From CAIXPS01 sp034430115 (lineage in GTDB: Bacteria; Chloroflexota; Anaerolineae; J036; Brachytrichaceae), in assembly GCA_034430115.1 (NCBI GenBank), contig DAOUFG010000175.1, forward strand, positions 32,954-96,953: a DNA stretch of 64,000 nt. The letters run 5' to 3'. Made by a program: the position numbers and the translations under genes. The notes under the pieces were generated by a model. That model worked only from the letters and a program-made list of their open reading frames with translations. It was not told where the DNA came from and did not search any database. This document shows positions 15,951-24,374 of the stretch, piece by piece. Position 1 is the stretch's first letter. Each line of letters opens with the position of its first letter.

Positions 15951-16982
15951 TCACCAGCCCAGGTTCAAGTTGATCACCAGCCCGATGAATATTGCCGCGA
16001 AGAGCGGCAACAGGATCAGGTAGAGCACCACGCGGCGGCGGAACACGCCCAGGAACATCATGGTGCTCTTGATGTCCACCATCGGCCCAAACACCAGGAA
16101 GGCGATGATCGACCCGGTGGTGAACGTGTTGACGAACGAGAGCGCCAGGAAGGCATCCACCGTGCTGCACACCGAGAGCACGAACGCCAGCAAACACAGC
16201 GCGATGACCGAGGTCACCGGGCTGGTGCCGATGCTCACCAGCAATTGCTGCGGCACCAACGTCTGCAAGGTAGTGGAGATGAGCGTGCCGATCACCAGAT
16301 AGCGCCCAACGTCAAAGAAATCATCCGCGCCGATGCCGATTGCGCGCTGCCACTTGCGGGCCGGGCTCTCCACGTGAATAGCGCCCGGTGGGATGAGATC
16401 CGTCGAACCGCCCATCAGCGGCGCGAGCGAGGCCGGGCGCAATACCCGGATGAGGCTCGGCTGCACACTGAACACCAGGCCAATCGACATCGCCAGCACA
16501 AAGCTGAACCCAAGACGGGCCCAGAACACGCTGCTGAACCCAAACGCCGCATAGGTGCTGGCGATGACGATGGGGTTCAACACAGGCGCACCCAGCAAGA
16601 AGGCAATACCGGCCGAAACGGGCAGCCCTTTTTGATATAACCGCCGCACCACCGGCACCACTCCGCACTCACAGACGGGGAAAATCATGCCCAACAGCGC
16701 GCCCATCACCGTGGCCAGGAACTTGTTGCGCGGGACGAGGCGCGCCATCTCGTCGGGCGTGACGAACACGGCGATCACCCCCGAAGCAAACGAGCCAAGC
16801 AACAGGAAAGGAATCGCCTCGATGAAAATGCCCAGGAAGCGGGTGACGTAGGTCTGGAACAGGTCAGCGGCATTGAGCGCCGGTGCAAGCCCAAGTGCGG
16901 GGAGCACGAACACCAGCGCGGCAGAAATGAGCAGAATTACCGCAATGAGCGCGATAAATGACAGCGAACGTTGTCTTGTCAT
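15951..16982 (-). CDS. Permease of the DUF318/ArsP-YcgR family
   Basis: A polytopic permease of 343 residues (352 if the GTG at 17009 is used). It has the family motifs FPVCECGVVPVVRRLYQKG and GAPVLNPIVIASTYAAFG, and a second half with VDAFLALSFVNTF and FGPMVDIKSTMMFLG. The CECG motif is typical of ArsP/YcgR proteins. It forms a two-gene unit with the TIGR03943 protein. ArsP relatives export organoarsenicals, but YcgR-type members paired with YcgQ are functionally uncharacterised. Neither start has a strong ribosome site, so the start is uncertain. Confidence 0.82.
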   Translation of the reverse strand: MTRQRSLSFIALIAVILLISAALVFVLPALGLAPALNAADLFQTYVTRFLGIFIEAIPFLLLGSFASGVIAVFVTPDEMARLVPRNKFLATVMGALLGMIFPVCECGVVPVVRRLYQKGLPVSAGIAFLLGAPVLNPIVIASTYAAFGFSSVFWARLGFSFVLAMSIGLVFSVQPSLIRVLRPASLAPLMGGSTDLIPPGAIHVESPARKWQRAIGIGADDFFDVGRYLVIGTLISTTLQTLVPQQLLVSIGTSPVTSVIALCLLAFVLSVCSTVDAFLALSFVNTFTTGSIIAFLVFGPMVDIKSTMMFLGVFRRRVVLYLILLPLFAAIFIGLVINLNLGW

Positions 16983-17097
16983 GAAACGAGCTAACTTTCC
17001 TTTATGCACAGGCGTGGGCGAGTATTATGTGGAGAGCACCCGCATTCACCGCCAACATGCGCGGATTATAGCGCCCGGATGCAGTATCATCAGCGCC

Positions 17098-18474
17098 ATG
17101 CATCCGGATCGGCTAGACAAGACCGTCATCATCGTGCTGCTGAGCCTGACCATCCTGATCGGCATCACGTTGTTGCGTGGCGACCAGGTGGGCATACAAG
17201 TGACCCAGACGACACCAGCGGCAAACACCCGGGGCGTAACCACGCGCACCCAACTGGCAATTACCTTTAGCGAGCCCATCCAGCCGGCCGGCCTGGAAAG
17301 CAGCCTGCGCATCACCCCGGCGCTCTCGGTCACGCTGCATTGGAACGGCAACTCGGCCTACCTGACGCCCCAACACGCGCTGCAAAGCGACACCACCTAC
17401 ACGATTACACTGCCGGCCGGCGTGCGCAGCGAACGCGGGCGCGCGTTGCTGCACGATGTAAGCTGGTCCTTTCACACCGGGCACCCGCGCATCATCTATC
17501 TCTCACCCGCCTCCGGCATCGGGAACCTGTACATCAGCGAAGCTGATTCCGACCAACCACCCAAGGCGATTACGACAGAATTGTTCGGCGTCTACGATTA
17601 CGCCGTCAGCCCCGATGGCCGGCAAATCGTCTACGCCAGCGGCGGCGATAAGGTCGGCCAAAACAACCTATGGGTGGTCAACCCCGACGGCACCGGCCGC
17701 CAGTTGCTCCTGCCCTGCACCAACCTGATGTGCCAATCCCCCGCCTGGTCCGCCGACGGCACGCGCATCGCCTTCGAGCAACGCACCCTGGTGTCGGGCG
17801 GCTACCCAGGCCCTGGGCGCATCTGGATATTGGATCTAACCACCCAGACGGTGACGCCGCTGCTGCAAGATAACCAGCAATTAGGCACCCTGCCGCGTTG
17901 GGCACCGCAGGGGGATAAGCTGGCCTACTACAACCCGGTGAAAAACCTGGTGACCGTGCTAGACACCACGAACGGCCAGCGTATGGAGTTGACAAGCGAT
18001 TTGGGGGATTCGGGCGTCTGGTCGCCCGACGCGCAACAACTGATTTACCCGCAGATTTTCACGATCGGCACCGAGAGCGACGCGCACCTGCTGCGGGTTG
18101 ACCTGGCCAGCACCATCATCACGCCAGTGCTGCCGCTCACCTCCAGCAATAACGCCACGACCGTCGCTTGGTCGCCCACCGGCGAGTGGCTGGCGTTCGG
18201 GTTGCAAGACAGCGGCGTGCAACAAAAGGGCTCACCCTCCGGGCCGCAGATATGGGTCAGCCACCCCGACGGCGCCGATGCACATGCCATCACAAGTGAA
18301 CCTGGCTTCTCCTACGACCGCTTCGCCTGGAGCCCCGATGGCGAGTGGCTGCTGGCCACACGCCATGATTTGCAAACCCCCAACGCCAAACCAGAGGTGT
18401 GGCTGATGCGCAAAGACGGCAGCGAGCGCCGTCTACTGGTCCAAGACGCCACGCTACCCGCCTGGGCGCCGTGA
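17098..18474 (+). CDS. Membrane-anchored Big_5/TolB-like beta-propeller protein
   Basis: A 458-residue protein with one N-terminal membrane anchor (about residues 9-26), an SbsA-type Ig-like domain (about 40-130; TRTQLAITFSEPIQPAGLES, then YTITLPAGVRSERGRALL) and a WD40-like propeller of TolB type. The propeller blades carry the family's repeated DG motif: AVSPDGRQIVYAS, AWSADGTRIAFEQ, RWAPQGDKLAYYN, AWSPTGEWLAFGL, AWSPDGEWLLATR. It would face the outside of the cell; binding partners are unknown. The ATG at 17098 starts just before the anchor; longer versions would overlap the divergent permease gene. Confidence 0.8.
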   Translation: MHPDRLDKTVIIVLLSLTILIGITLLRGDQVGIQVTQTTPAANTRGVTTRTQLAITFSEPIQPAGLESSLRITPALSVTLHWNGNSAYLTPQHALQSDTTYTITLPAGVRSERGRALLHDVSWSFHTGHPRIIYLSPASGIGNLYISEADSDQPPKAITTELFGVYDYAVSPDGRQIVYASGGDKVGQNNLWVVNPDGTGRQLLLPCTNLMCQSPAWSADGTRIAFEQRTLVSGGYPGPGRIWILDLTTQTVTPLLQDNQQLGTLPRWAPQGDKLAYYNPVKNLVTVLDTTNGQRMELTSDLGDSGVWSPDAQQLIYPQIFTIGTESDAHLLRVDLASTIITPVLPLTSSNNATTVAWSPTGEWLAFGLQDSGVQQKGSPSGPQIWVSHPDGADAHAITSEPGFSYDRFAWSPDGEWLLATRHDLQTPNAKPEVWLMRKDGSERRLLVQDATLPAWAP

Positions 18475-18502
18475 CATGAATCCGCGAATCGATGCGGAAT
18501 CG

Positions 18503-19333
18503 CTACGCCTTTTCGCGCGCAGTGCGCGAGCTTACCAGGTTCACCACCCACGCCACGGCGAAGCAGGCGATGGAGATGAGCACGATGGCCGCGCCGGATG
18601 AAACGTCGGCACGATAGGAGAAGATCAGCCCGGCGAACGACGAGAATACAGCGATCAGCACCGCCAGGGCCATCATCGCCGGCAAGCGCTTCGTGATGAG
18701 CGATGCCGCCGCCGCCGGCACCACCAATAGCGCGCTGGTGAGCACCACGCCCACCGCCTGCACCGCCGCCACCACGGCCAGCGCCATGAGGATGAGCAAC
18801 ACGTAGCGCAGCCAATCGACGCGCAGACCGATCACCTGCGCATGGACGGGATCGAACGACGAGAGTTCCAATTCCTTGTGCATGACGAACAACGTCAGCA
18901 GGATCACGACGGCGATGACGGCGATGATGACGAGTTGATCGTTCGTCACGCCCAGGATATAGCCAAACAAGATGTGGCTGAAATCGCTGAAGCTGCGCAT
19001 CGTGCTCATCAGCAAAATGCCCAACGCAAACATGCCGGTGAACAAAACGCCGATGGCCGTATCTTCGCGCACCGCCTGCCGCTGAGATAGCCAGCCGATG
19101 CCCAGCGCCGTCACGATACTAGCGATCACTGCGCCGCCGAACAAATTCCACTGGTTCAGGTAGGCCACCACCAGCCCCGGCAAGACGGTGTGCGAGAGCG
19201 CGTCTCCAATGAAAGCCATGCGCCGCAGCACCACATAGACGCCCAGCGTGGCGCAGGTGATGCCCACCAGGATGGCGGCAATCGCCGCCGTCTGCATGAA
19301 GGGCAGCCGGAAGGGTTCAATCAGCCAGTCCAT
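18503..19333 (-). CDS. znuB: Zinc/manganese-type ABC transporter permease (ZnuB/MntB family)
   Basis: A 276-residue permease of the ABC-3 family with eight or nine helices. Family motifs include MAFIGDALSHTVLPGLVVAY and AVQAVGVVLTSALLVVPAAAA. The ATG at 19333 has GGAG six nt upstream and lies within the end of the ATPase gene (17-bp overlap). It is the third gene of an importer operon: binding protein, ATPase, permease. Confidence 0.92.
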   Translation of the reverse strand: MDWLIEPFRLPFMQTAAIAAILVGITCATLGVYVVLRRMAFIGDALSHTVLPGLVVAYLNQWNLFGGAVIASIVTALGIGWLSQRQAVREDTAIGVLFTGMFALGILLMSTMRSFSDFSHILFGYILGVTNDQLVIIAVIAVVILLTLFVMHKELELSSFDPVHAQVIGLRVDWLRYVLLILMALAVVAAVQAVGVVLTSALLVVPAAAASLITKRLPAMMALAVLIAVFSSFAGLIFSYRADVSSGAAIVLISIACFAVAWVVNLVSSRTAREKA

Positions 19334-20138
19334 AGGATTCTCCAAGCTTCATCATGTGCCCCTGCAAGTCGGCCGGCTGGCGGGGAGAGCCGTGCGAATC
19401 TCGCGCACTTTCCAGTTCAGATACCCGCCCGTCCACCAGGTAGAGCGCACTGTCGAAGTCCGTCTCCAGGCGGTTAAGTTCGTGCGTCGCAGCGATGATC
19501 GTTTTGCCCTGCCGGTGCAAGCCATCCAACACCCCAGCCACCACCTGGCGCGTGGCGGCGTCCACCGCGTTCAGTGGCTCATCCAGGAGCAGCAAATCGG
19601 CTCCCTGCGCCAGGGCACGCGCCAGCAATGCGCGCTGCTGCTGGCCGCCCGAAAGCTGGCTAATCTGGCGCTCCGCCAGGGCGCTCAATTGCATCCGCTC
19701 GATCGCCTCGTCGGCACATTCCCAGTCGTACTTCGTGGGCCGGCGCAACCAGCCCAAATGCACGTAGCGCCCGGTGAGCACCAGCTTGCGCAGGCTGATC
19801 GGGAAACTCCAATCCAGCTCGCCGCGCTGCGGCAGATAGGCCAGCCGCTCCCGCACAGTGGAGAGCGGCTGGCCATAGATATGGATGACGCCAGATGAAG
19901 TGCCCAATAACCCGGCAATCGCCTTCAGCAAGGTGGATTTGCCCGCGCCGTTCGGCCCCACCAGCGCCACGCGGCTGCCCAGCGGGGCAAGCAAGCTGAC
20001 GTTGTGCAAAGCCGGATGGTCGATGCCCGGATAAAAGACGCTGACGTTCAGCGCCTCCAGCGCCGGCGCGCTTGCATCCACCCGGGCAGCGCGCCGGCCG
20101 CCGTAAGCAAAAATAGTCTTCATGCGTTGTGCGCTCAC
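19317..20138 (-). CDS. znuC: Metal ABC transporter ATP-binding protein (ZnuC/MntB family)
   Basis: A 273-residue ATPase. Walker A is GPNGAGKST, the signature LSGGQQQR and Walker B LLLLDEPL; the switch region ATHELNRLETDFDSALYL keeps its His. The first 26 residues (rich in Ala and Arg) are an unusual extension before the ABC core. The GTG at 20138 overlaps the stop of the binding-protein gene (GTGA); an ATG at 20123 is also possible. Energises uptake with the adjacent permease. Confidence 0.92.
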   Translation of the reverse strand: MSAQRMKTIFAYGGRRAARVDASAPALEALNVSVFYPGIDHPALHNVSLLAPLGSRVALVGPNGAGKSTLLKAIAGLLGTSSGVIHIYGQPLSTVRERLAYLPQRGELDWSFPISLRKLVLTGRYVHLGWLRRPTKYDWECADEAIERMQLSALAERQISQLSGGQQQRALLARALAQGADLLLLDEPLNAVDAATRQVVAGVLDGLHRQGKTIIAATHELNRLETDFDSALYLVDGRVSELESARDSHGSPRQPADLQGHMMKLGESYGLAD

Positions 20139-21112
20139 TGGCCCATTAACGCAGTCACGATGGACGTGGCGTTGTGGTGCATCGCCGTCAAGTAGGTAGC
20201 ACCATCGCTACCCGCCGGGCCTAACGAATCGGTATACAGTTCCGGGCCGATTTTCACGCCCGCTTCCTGCGCCAGGCGTTCCATGTTCGCCGGGTTGGTG
20301 ACGCTTTCCACGAAGACGGCTTTCACGCCCGCGGCCTTGATGTCGCTCACCAGTTGGGCAAAGTCCTTAGCAGAAGGGTCACCCGAGGCGGTCGCTACGG
20401 TGCCCAGCAGGCTGCCGATGATCTCGAAGCCATAGCGGTCGGCAAAGTAACCTAGCGCGTCATGCGAGGTAACCAGCTTGCGGCTATCCGCAGGCAGCTT
20501 GGCGACTTCGGCCACGACGTCGTTATCCAGCGCCTTCAACTGCGCGATATATGCCTCGGCGTTGGCCTGATAAACTTGCGCGTTCGGCGGGTCGGCCTGC
20601 ACCAGCCCATCGCGGATGTTTTGCACCATCGTGATGGCGTTGCTGACGTTCTGCCACACGTGCGGGTCCGTCTCCTGCCGGCCGTTTTCCTCCGTCAATG
20701 TGCGCGTGGGGATGCCTTTCGAGGCAACCACGCGCGTCGCCTTGGAACCGGAGGCCTGGTAGAGCTTGTCCAGCCAGGTTTCCAGGCCCACCCCATTTTC
20801 CACGACTACGTTCGCTTCCATCAGCCCCTGCGCGTCCGAGGGGCTGGGTTCAAACTCGTGCACGTCGCTGCCCAGGCCCACCAGGGTCTTCAGTTCCACC
20901 CTATCGCCGGCGACGTTTTGCACGAAGTCGCCCAACACGCTGAAGGTGGCGACCACCTTGATCTTGTTTGCCGAGGCAGCCGGTGATGCGGCGGTAGTGG
21001 CAGTAGCCACCGGCGCCTGCGTCGCAGTGGGAGACGCGGCGCTACCGCAGGCCGTTAATAGAAGCGTGGCGATAATCCCCAGATGCCATCCAACCCGTTT
21101 CATTTGCTTCAT
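20135..21112 (-). CDS. znuA: Zinc-type metal-binding lipoprotein of an ABC importer (ZnuA/TroA family)
   Basis: A 325-residue solute-binding protein with a lipobox (LLTAC near residue 20) and a Thr/Ala-rich linker. The metal ligands of cluster A-I proteins are recognisable: His in GSDVHEFEPSP, His in TDPHVWQNVSN, His in TSHDALGYFADRYGF, and an acidic residue in ELYTDSLGPAG. Three His rather than His-His-Glu points to zinc (TroA/ZnuA type) more than manganese. There is no long His-rich loop. The ATG at 21112 has AGGAG six nt upstream. A perfect inverted repeat lies 32 bp upstream and may be the operator. First gene of the importer operon. Confidence 0.92.
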   Translation of the reverse strand: MKQMKRVGWHLGIIATLLLTACGSAASPTATQAPVATATTAASPAASANKIKVVATFSVLGDFVQNVAGDRVELKTLVGLGSDVHEFEPSPSDAQGLMEANVVVENGVGLETWLDKLYQASGSKATRVVASKGIPTRTLTEENGRQETDPHVWQNVSNAITMVQNIRDGLVQADPPNAQVYQANAEAYIAQLKALDNDVVAEVAKLPADSRKLVTSHDALGYFADRYGFEIIGSLLGTVATASGDPSAKDFAQLVSDIKAAGVKAVFVESVTNPANMERLAQEAGVKIGPELYTDSLGPAGSDGATYLTAMHHNATSIVTALMGQ

Positions 21113-21143
21113 CAATTACTCCTTGACACGTGACTCACCCACA

Positions 21144-21166
21144 TGATTGAGAAGCCCTCTCAATCA
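21144..21166 (-). promoter_or_regulatory. Perfect inverted repeat upstream of the zinc importer operon (candidate operator)
   Basis: TGATTGAGA (21144-21152) and TCTCAATCA (21158-21166) are exact complements with a 5-nt spacer. It sits 31-54 nt before the binding-protein start, where a metalloregulator would block transcription. It does not match a Zur or MntR consensus I can recall. Confidence 0.6.
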
Positions 21167-21212
21167 CTTCATTACGATCTATTGTGAAAGAAATACCCCG
21201 TCGCCGGCGTGG

Positions 21213-21542
21213 CTATTGTTTCTCGATGCACCGCTGGCAGGCAAGCCAGGATTCAGCAGGAAGCTGGGGTAAAACGCCATCTCCCCTACCCCGTTCGAAG
21301 ACGGGCCGGTAGAGCACCTCCCCCGTTTCGTAGGGCTTGCCACATTCGTGACAGGCTACCTGATGATCCAGTTGCACCGGCGTATAGCCGGCGATTACCC
21401 ATCCTTCGTGCCCAAGATGTGCGGCCAGAGACTCCAGCGCGGCGCGCACGGTGGACGATTTGTTGCCGTTGTAATAGTCCTTAGACAATGTCTCCAGCAG
21501 CGCGACGGTATCGTCATCGAAGGTAAAGTTCAATCGTTGCAT
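21213..21542 (-). CDS. Ribbon-helix-helix protein with C-terminal cysteine motifs (candidate metalloregulator)
   Basis: A 109-residue protein. Residues 1-45 (QRLNFTFDDDTVALLETLSK, then NGNKSSTVRAALESLAAH) fit a ribbon-helix-helix DNA-binding domain of the CopG/Arc type. The C-terminal part has two CxxC pairs, CHECG and CQRC, separated by about 38 residues, so it can form a zinc-ribbon-like site. It lies directly upstream of, and in the same direction as, the zinc-type importer, and an operator-like array precedes its own start. The inference that it senses zinc is from context. I know no named family with this exact pairing. Confidence 0.65.
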   Translation of the reverse strand: MQRLNFTFDDDTVALLETLSKDYYNGNKSSTVRAALESLAAHLGHEGWVIAGYTPVQLDHQVACHECGKPYETGEVLYRPVFERGRGDGVLPQLPAESWLACQRCIEKQ

Positions 21543-21550
21543 ATCGCCTC

Positions 21551-21579
21551 ATACACACCAGGTGTGTATTGGTGCGTAT
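21551..21579 (-). promoter_or_regulatory. Operator-like array upstream of the ribbon-helix-helix gene
   Basis: A perfect 9-1-9 palindrome ATACACACC-A-GGTGTGTAT (21551-21569) is followed one base later by a third half-site, GGTGCGTAT (21571-21579). The half-site spacing of about one helical turn is typical of ribbon-helix-helix repressors. It is 8 bp upstream of the start codon. Confidence 0.65.
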
Positions 21580-21610
21580 TGTAGCGAGCCGCGCGTAAAT
21601 GTCAAGGGGG

Positions 21611-23095
21611 CTAGCGGCACCCCACCGCGTTGTTGCTGATCCGGCACGGCAAGCTCACTTGCGAGGCAAAATACCCTTGCACGAGCGGGCTTATATCCTG
21701 CGTGGTGTGGCGCGCCAGCGCATCGAAGAAGGCATCCGGCGTGGTCACTTTACCCAACTCGCTGGTGTAGTAATCGTGCACCGCCGCGTCGAAATCGTCG
21801 GCGCCCACCTGCCCGCGCACGTCGTTCAGGAAGATCAGCCCACGCCGGTAAACCGCCGCGATGTAAGCCTGGGTATTTGGAAAGGCATAAATGGGCAGGT
21901 CGATGCTGCCCTTGGGCGGGCTGCCCTGGGTGATGTAGCGCTGATACCACCAGGCCACGTCGTTGGGGTAGTAGGTCTGATAGAAGTAGAGTTCGCTCAG
22001 GCGCGCAAATGCCTCGTCCAGCCAGGGTGTGCGCACCTGGTCATTGCCGACCTGTTGAAACCACCATTGATGAGAAACTTCGTGCGCCGTGGTGGCGATC
22101 AGGTCGTGCCGCGAACCGTGCCCGCTATAGCCCTCGTAGAGCGTGGTGCCGATGGCCACCATGCCGCTATATTCCTGGCCCTGCGCACGGTCGGTCTCCA
22201 CGATGCGCAACGTCTTATAGGGGTACGGGCCGTAGCGCTGCGTATAGAGCTTTACCGCGCGGGCTGCCGTATACAGCACGTCCTCCGCGTACTTGCGGTG
22301 CTTGGGGTAGCCATAGTGAATGTAGGTGATGCCGTCCTGTTCCAGGCTGTCCACCTGGTAGACATCGCTGGCGGAGAAGGCAAACACGCGCGCGTTCGGC
22401 AGCGTGAAGCGCCACAGCCGCCCATCATGTTGTTCATCGCCGCCGCCGGCCACGATGATGTCCTCCGGCGCGAGGAAGGTGACTTCGTAATCCGCCAGTT
22501 GCTCCACGTAAGGGTCCCCGATCGGGATGTACGACGGCGTCTCCCAATCGCCATTCACGAAGGGCGCCAACATGATATACCAGTGCCCGGCGGTCAGGCT
22601 ATTCAGCCCATGCGATGAATCATCCCCGCCGATGCCCGTAGTCACTTCCTGGATCGGGATCTTGATGCTGAAGTCGAAATCGAGGGCAATCCCACTGGAC
22701 GCCGGCAAGGGCGCGGGCAGCCTGACCGTCAGCACCGTGCCGGAGAGCACATAGCTGATCGGTTCGGCCTGCCCAAAGATGCGCGCATCGCGCAGGTCCA
22801 GCACGTTCTGGCGATGCGCCAGCGGCACGTTGAACTTGATCTCGCTGACGGATGCGCCGGTGGGGTTGCGGAACTCGATGTGCTCCTGCGCGCGCACGTC
22901 GTTGTTGGCATAATCCAGCGTGACGTTCATGGTATACAGCGGGCGCTCGGGCGCGTCGCTCAGGATCGCCATGCCCGTCGCGACCTGCTGCGGTGCCGAT
23001 TGGCCTGCCGGGCGATTGCGCGAGCAGGCACCTAGCACAGCCAGGCACAGCACCGGCAACAAAAGGTAGACACAACGACGTCCTATTTTGCGCAT
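21611..23095 (-). CDS. M1-family zinc metallopeptidase, lipoprotein
   Basis: A roughly 494-residue secreted aminopeptidase-like protein. It has a lipoprotein signal (lipobox LGAC near residue 24), a beta-rich N-terminal domain and the M1 catalytic domain. The zinc-binding motif is HEVSHQWW, with the third ligand Glu in WLDEAFARLSE 18 residues on. The exopeptidase motif GAMEN is not seen in usual form; the corresponding stretch reads EYSGMVAIG, so aminopeptidase activity is not certain. Among the closely spaced ATGs I chose 23095, which leaves a proper signal peptide. It is a single gene, downstream of the fluoride operon. Confidence 0.88.
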   Translation of the reverse strand: MRKIGRRCVYLLLPVLCLAVLGACSRNRPAGQSAPQQVATGMAILSDAPERPLYTMNVTLDYANNDVRAQEHIEFRNPTGASVSEIKFNVPLAHRQNVLDLRDARIFGQAEPISYVLSGTVLTVRLPAPLPASSGIALDFDFSIKIPIQEVTTGIGGDDSSHGLNSLTAGHWYIMLAPFVNGDWETPSYIPIGDPYVEQLADYEVTFLAPEDIIVAGGGDEQHDGRLWRFTLPNARVFAFSASDVYQVDSLEQDGITYIHYGYPKHRKYAEDVLYTAARAVKLYTQRYGPYPYKTLRIVETDRAQGQEYSGMVAIGTTLYEGYSGHGSRHDLIATTAHEVSHQWWFQQVGNDQVRTPWLDEAFARLSELYFYQTYYPNDVAWWYQRYITQGSPPKGSIDLPIYAFPNTQAYIAAVYRRGLIFLNDVRGQVGADDFDAAVHDYYTSELGKVTTPDAFFDALARHTTQDISPLVQGYFASQVSLPCRISNNAVGCR

Positions 23096-23159
23096 CGACA
23101 TTGGGCAGATCAGCATCGCGTTATTCTACGAGTACGGACAAGCCAAAATTGTATCCGCC

Positions 23160-23621
23160 TCAAGGCTCGGTGTGCAGATTCCCCTTATCCTCACTCAACA
23201 GGCTCATCATTTTCTCGACGTGCTGGATCAGGCGCGTAAGTGCCGGTGTGAGTACCTCATCCAGTTCCGGCGATGTCTCGCCATAGCGGGCCAGTTTGCC
23301 CACCCGCATGTCGTGCAAATCGGCCCATAGCACCGATAGTTGAGACATGAGCAGGCGCCTGTTCGATTCAGGTGACTTCACCAGGTCCAGGCGGCCCGCC
23401 AGATCGACGATCTCTTGCAGAGCGGGGTTGATTTCCTGTTCAAGCTGCGCCATCGTCTCCACTGAAACGAAGGCGGTGTACTCATAAAGGATACCCTGCT
23501 CTTGCTTCGCCAAAACCTCTTGCGCATGGCGTAATCCCATCTCCAGGTCGCGCAGGGTGATGCTCACCGAGTTACGCTGTGCCCAATTGAGCAAATCATT
23601 ATTTGAGGTCGATTCGATCAT
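23160..23621 (-). CDS. Uncharacterised helical protein, third gene of the fluoride operon
   Basis: 153 residues, predicted mostly helical, without signal peptide or membrane segment. I do not recognise the family. Charged helices with heptad-like spacing (residues 20-100) suggest a helical bundle. The start overlaps the stop of the preceding gene by 4 bp (ATGA), so it is translationally coupled to the DUF6062-like gene and likely co-transcribed from the fluoride-riboswitch promoter. Its role, if any, in fluoride resistance is inferred only from position. Confidence 0.65.
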   Translation of the reverse strand: MIESTSNNDLLNWAQRNSVSITLRDLEMGLRHAQEVLAKQEQGILYEYTAFVSVETMAQLEQEINPALQEIVDLAGRLDLVKSPESNRRLLMSQLSVLWADLHDMRVGKLARYGETSPELDEVLTPALTRLIQHVEKMMSLLSEDKGNLHTEP

Positions 23622-24373
23622 TTGCGCACCTCTTTCCCCGGCCGGCGTATTTCAACCCCAAAGATGCCCCTCTCGCCGGCCATAGCACGCAACGCCTGTT
23701 GCCAGCTTTCCTTCTCAGCGCCCATTGGTTCGCGCATACGCCGGTAGTCATTCTTGTCGATGAACGTTTGCAGGTTCGCTTTGAGCTTGCTCCAAATTTC
23801 CTCTTGGATGCTGGTCATTTGGGCGATGCCCACTGGGTCATGCACGTGGCGCAAGGCCAGCCGGAAGTGCGCCAGGCACAGACCATCGGAAGAGCGGTAC
23901 GCCGCCAGCAAGTGCTCATCAGATAGAAACTGGCTGAGGGTGGCAAGCGCGCGTTGCTCCAATGCGCCCAACATGTCACATACCATGCAAGGCTGTTCCG
24001 GCGCTAACGCGTCGGCCAGCGCAGTAGCATCTTGCTGCGCCGGCGCACCCAGCAGGCGCGCCAGGCCAGAGAGAGTCACATCCTTCGGCACGTTGTGCGC
24101 GATGACCTTCAAAACCTCATCCGTGGCCGCGTGATACAAGATGGCGATGCCAAGCGCGTCGCCCGTGTAGTGCGCCAGTTGCCAGGCATGCTCATTGCAT
24201 AGCCCGCGCCGCCTGCGCACTGCGTGCTGGGTTTGCGATTCATTCACCTGCTCGTAGAGGAGTGAATCCATGAATCGATCCGCGCCCTGCAACATCAGGT
24301 GACACACAGCGCAGCCGGGCTGCCCAAACGCTTCCACAAGGCCGTAGTAGTCGATCGGCAATTGCGTATCCAT
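23618..24373 (-). CDS. DUF6062-like cysteine-containing protein, second gene of the fluoride operon
   Basis: 251 residues, soluble and mainly helical. The N-terminal half has CAVCHLMLQGADRFMDSLLY, then VNESQTQHAVRRRRGLCNEH; the second half repeats the pattern with CMVCDMLGALEQRALATL and SDGLCLAHFRLALRH. So it seems to be an internal duplication with two CxxC plus LCxxH sites that could bind metal. This matches DUF6062, a family found mostly in Chloroflexota and Firmicutes with no known function. The start is one base after the stop of the CLC gene and the end overlaps the next gene, so the three form one operon. Confidence 0.75.
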   Translation of the reverse strand: MDTQLPIDYYGLVEAFGQPGCAVCHLMLQGADRFMDSLLYEQVNESQTQHAVRRRRGLCNEHAWQLAHYTGDALGIAILYHAATDEVLKVIAHNVPKDVTLSGLARLLGAPAQQDATALADALAPEQPCMVCDMLGALEQRALATLSQFLSDEHLLAAYRSSDGLCLAHFRLALRHVHDPVGIAQMTSIQEEIWSKLKANLQTFIDKNDYRRMREPMGAEKESWQQALRAMAGERGIFGVEIRRPGKEVRK

Positions 24374-24374
24374 C

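Noticed and set aside
16873..17097. N-terminal extension of the beta-propeller protein
   Set aside because: It would overlap the divergent permease gene; the membrane anchor begins right after 17098.
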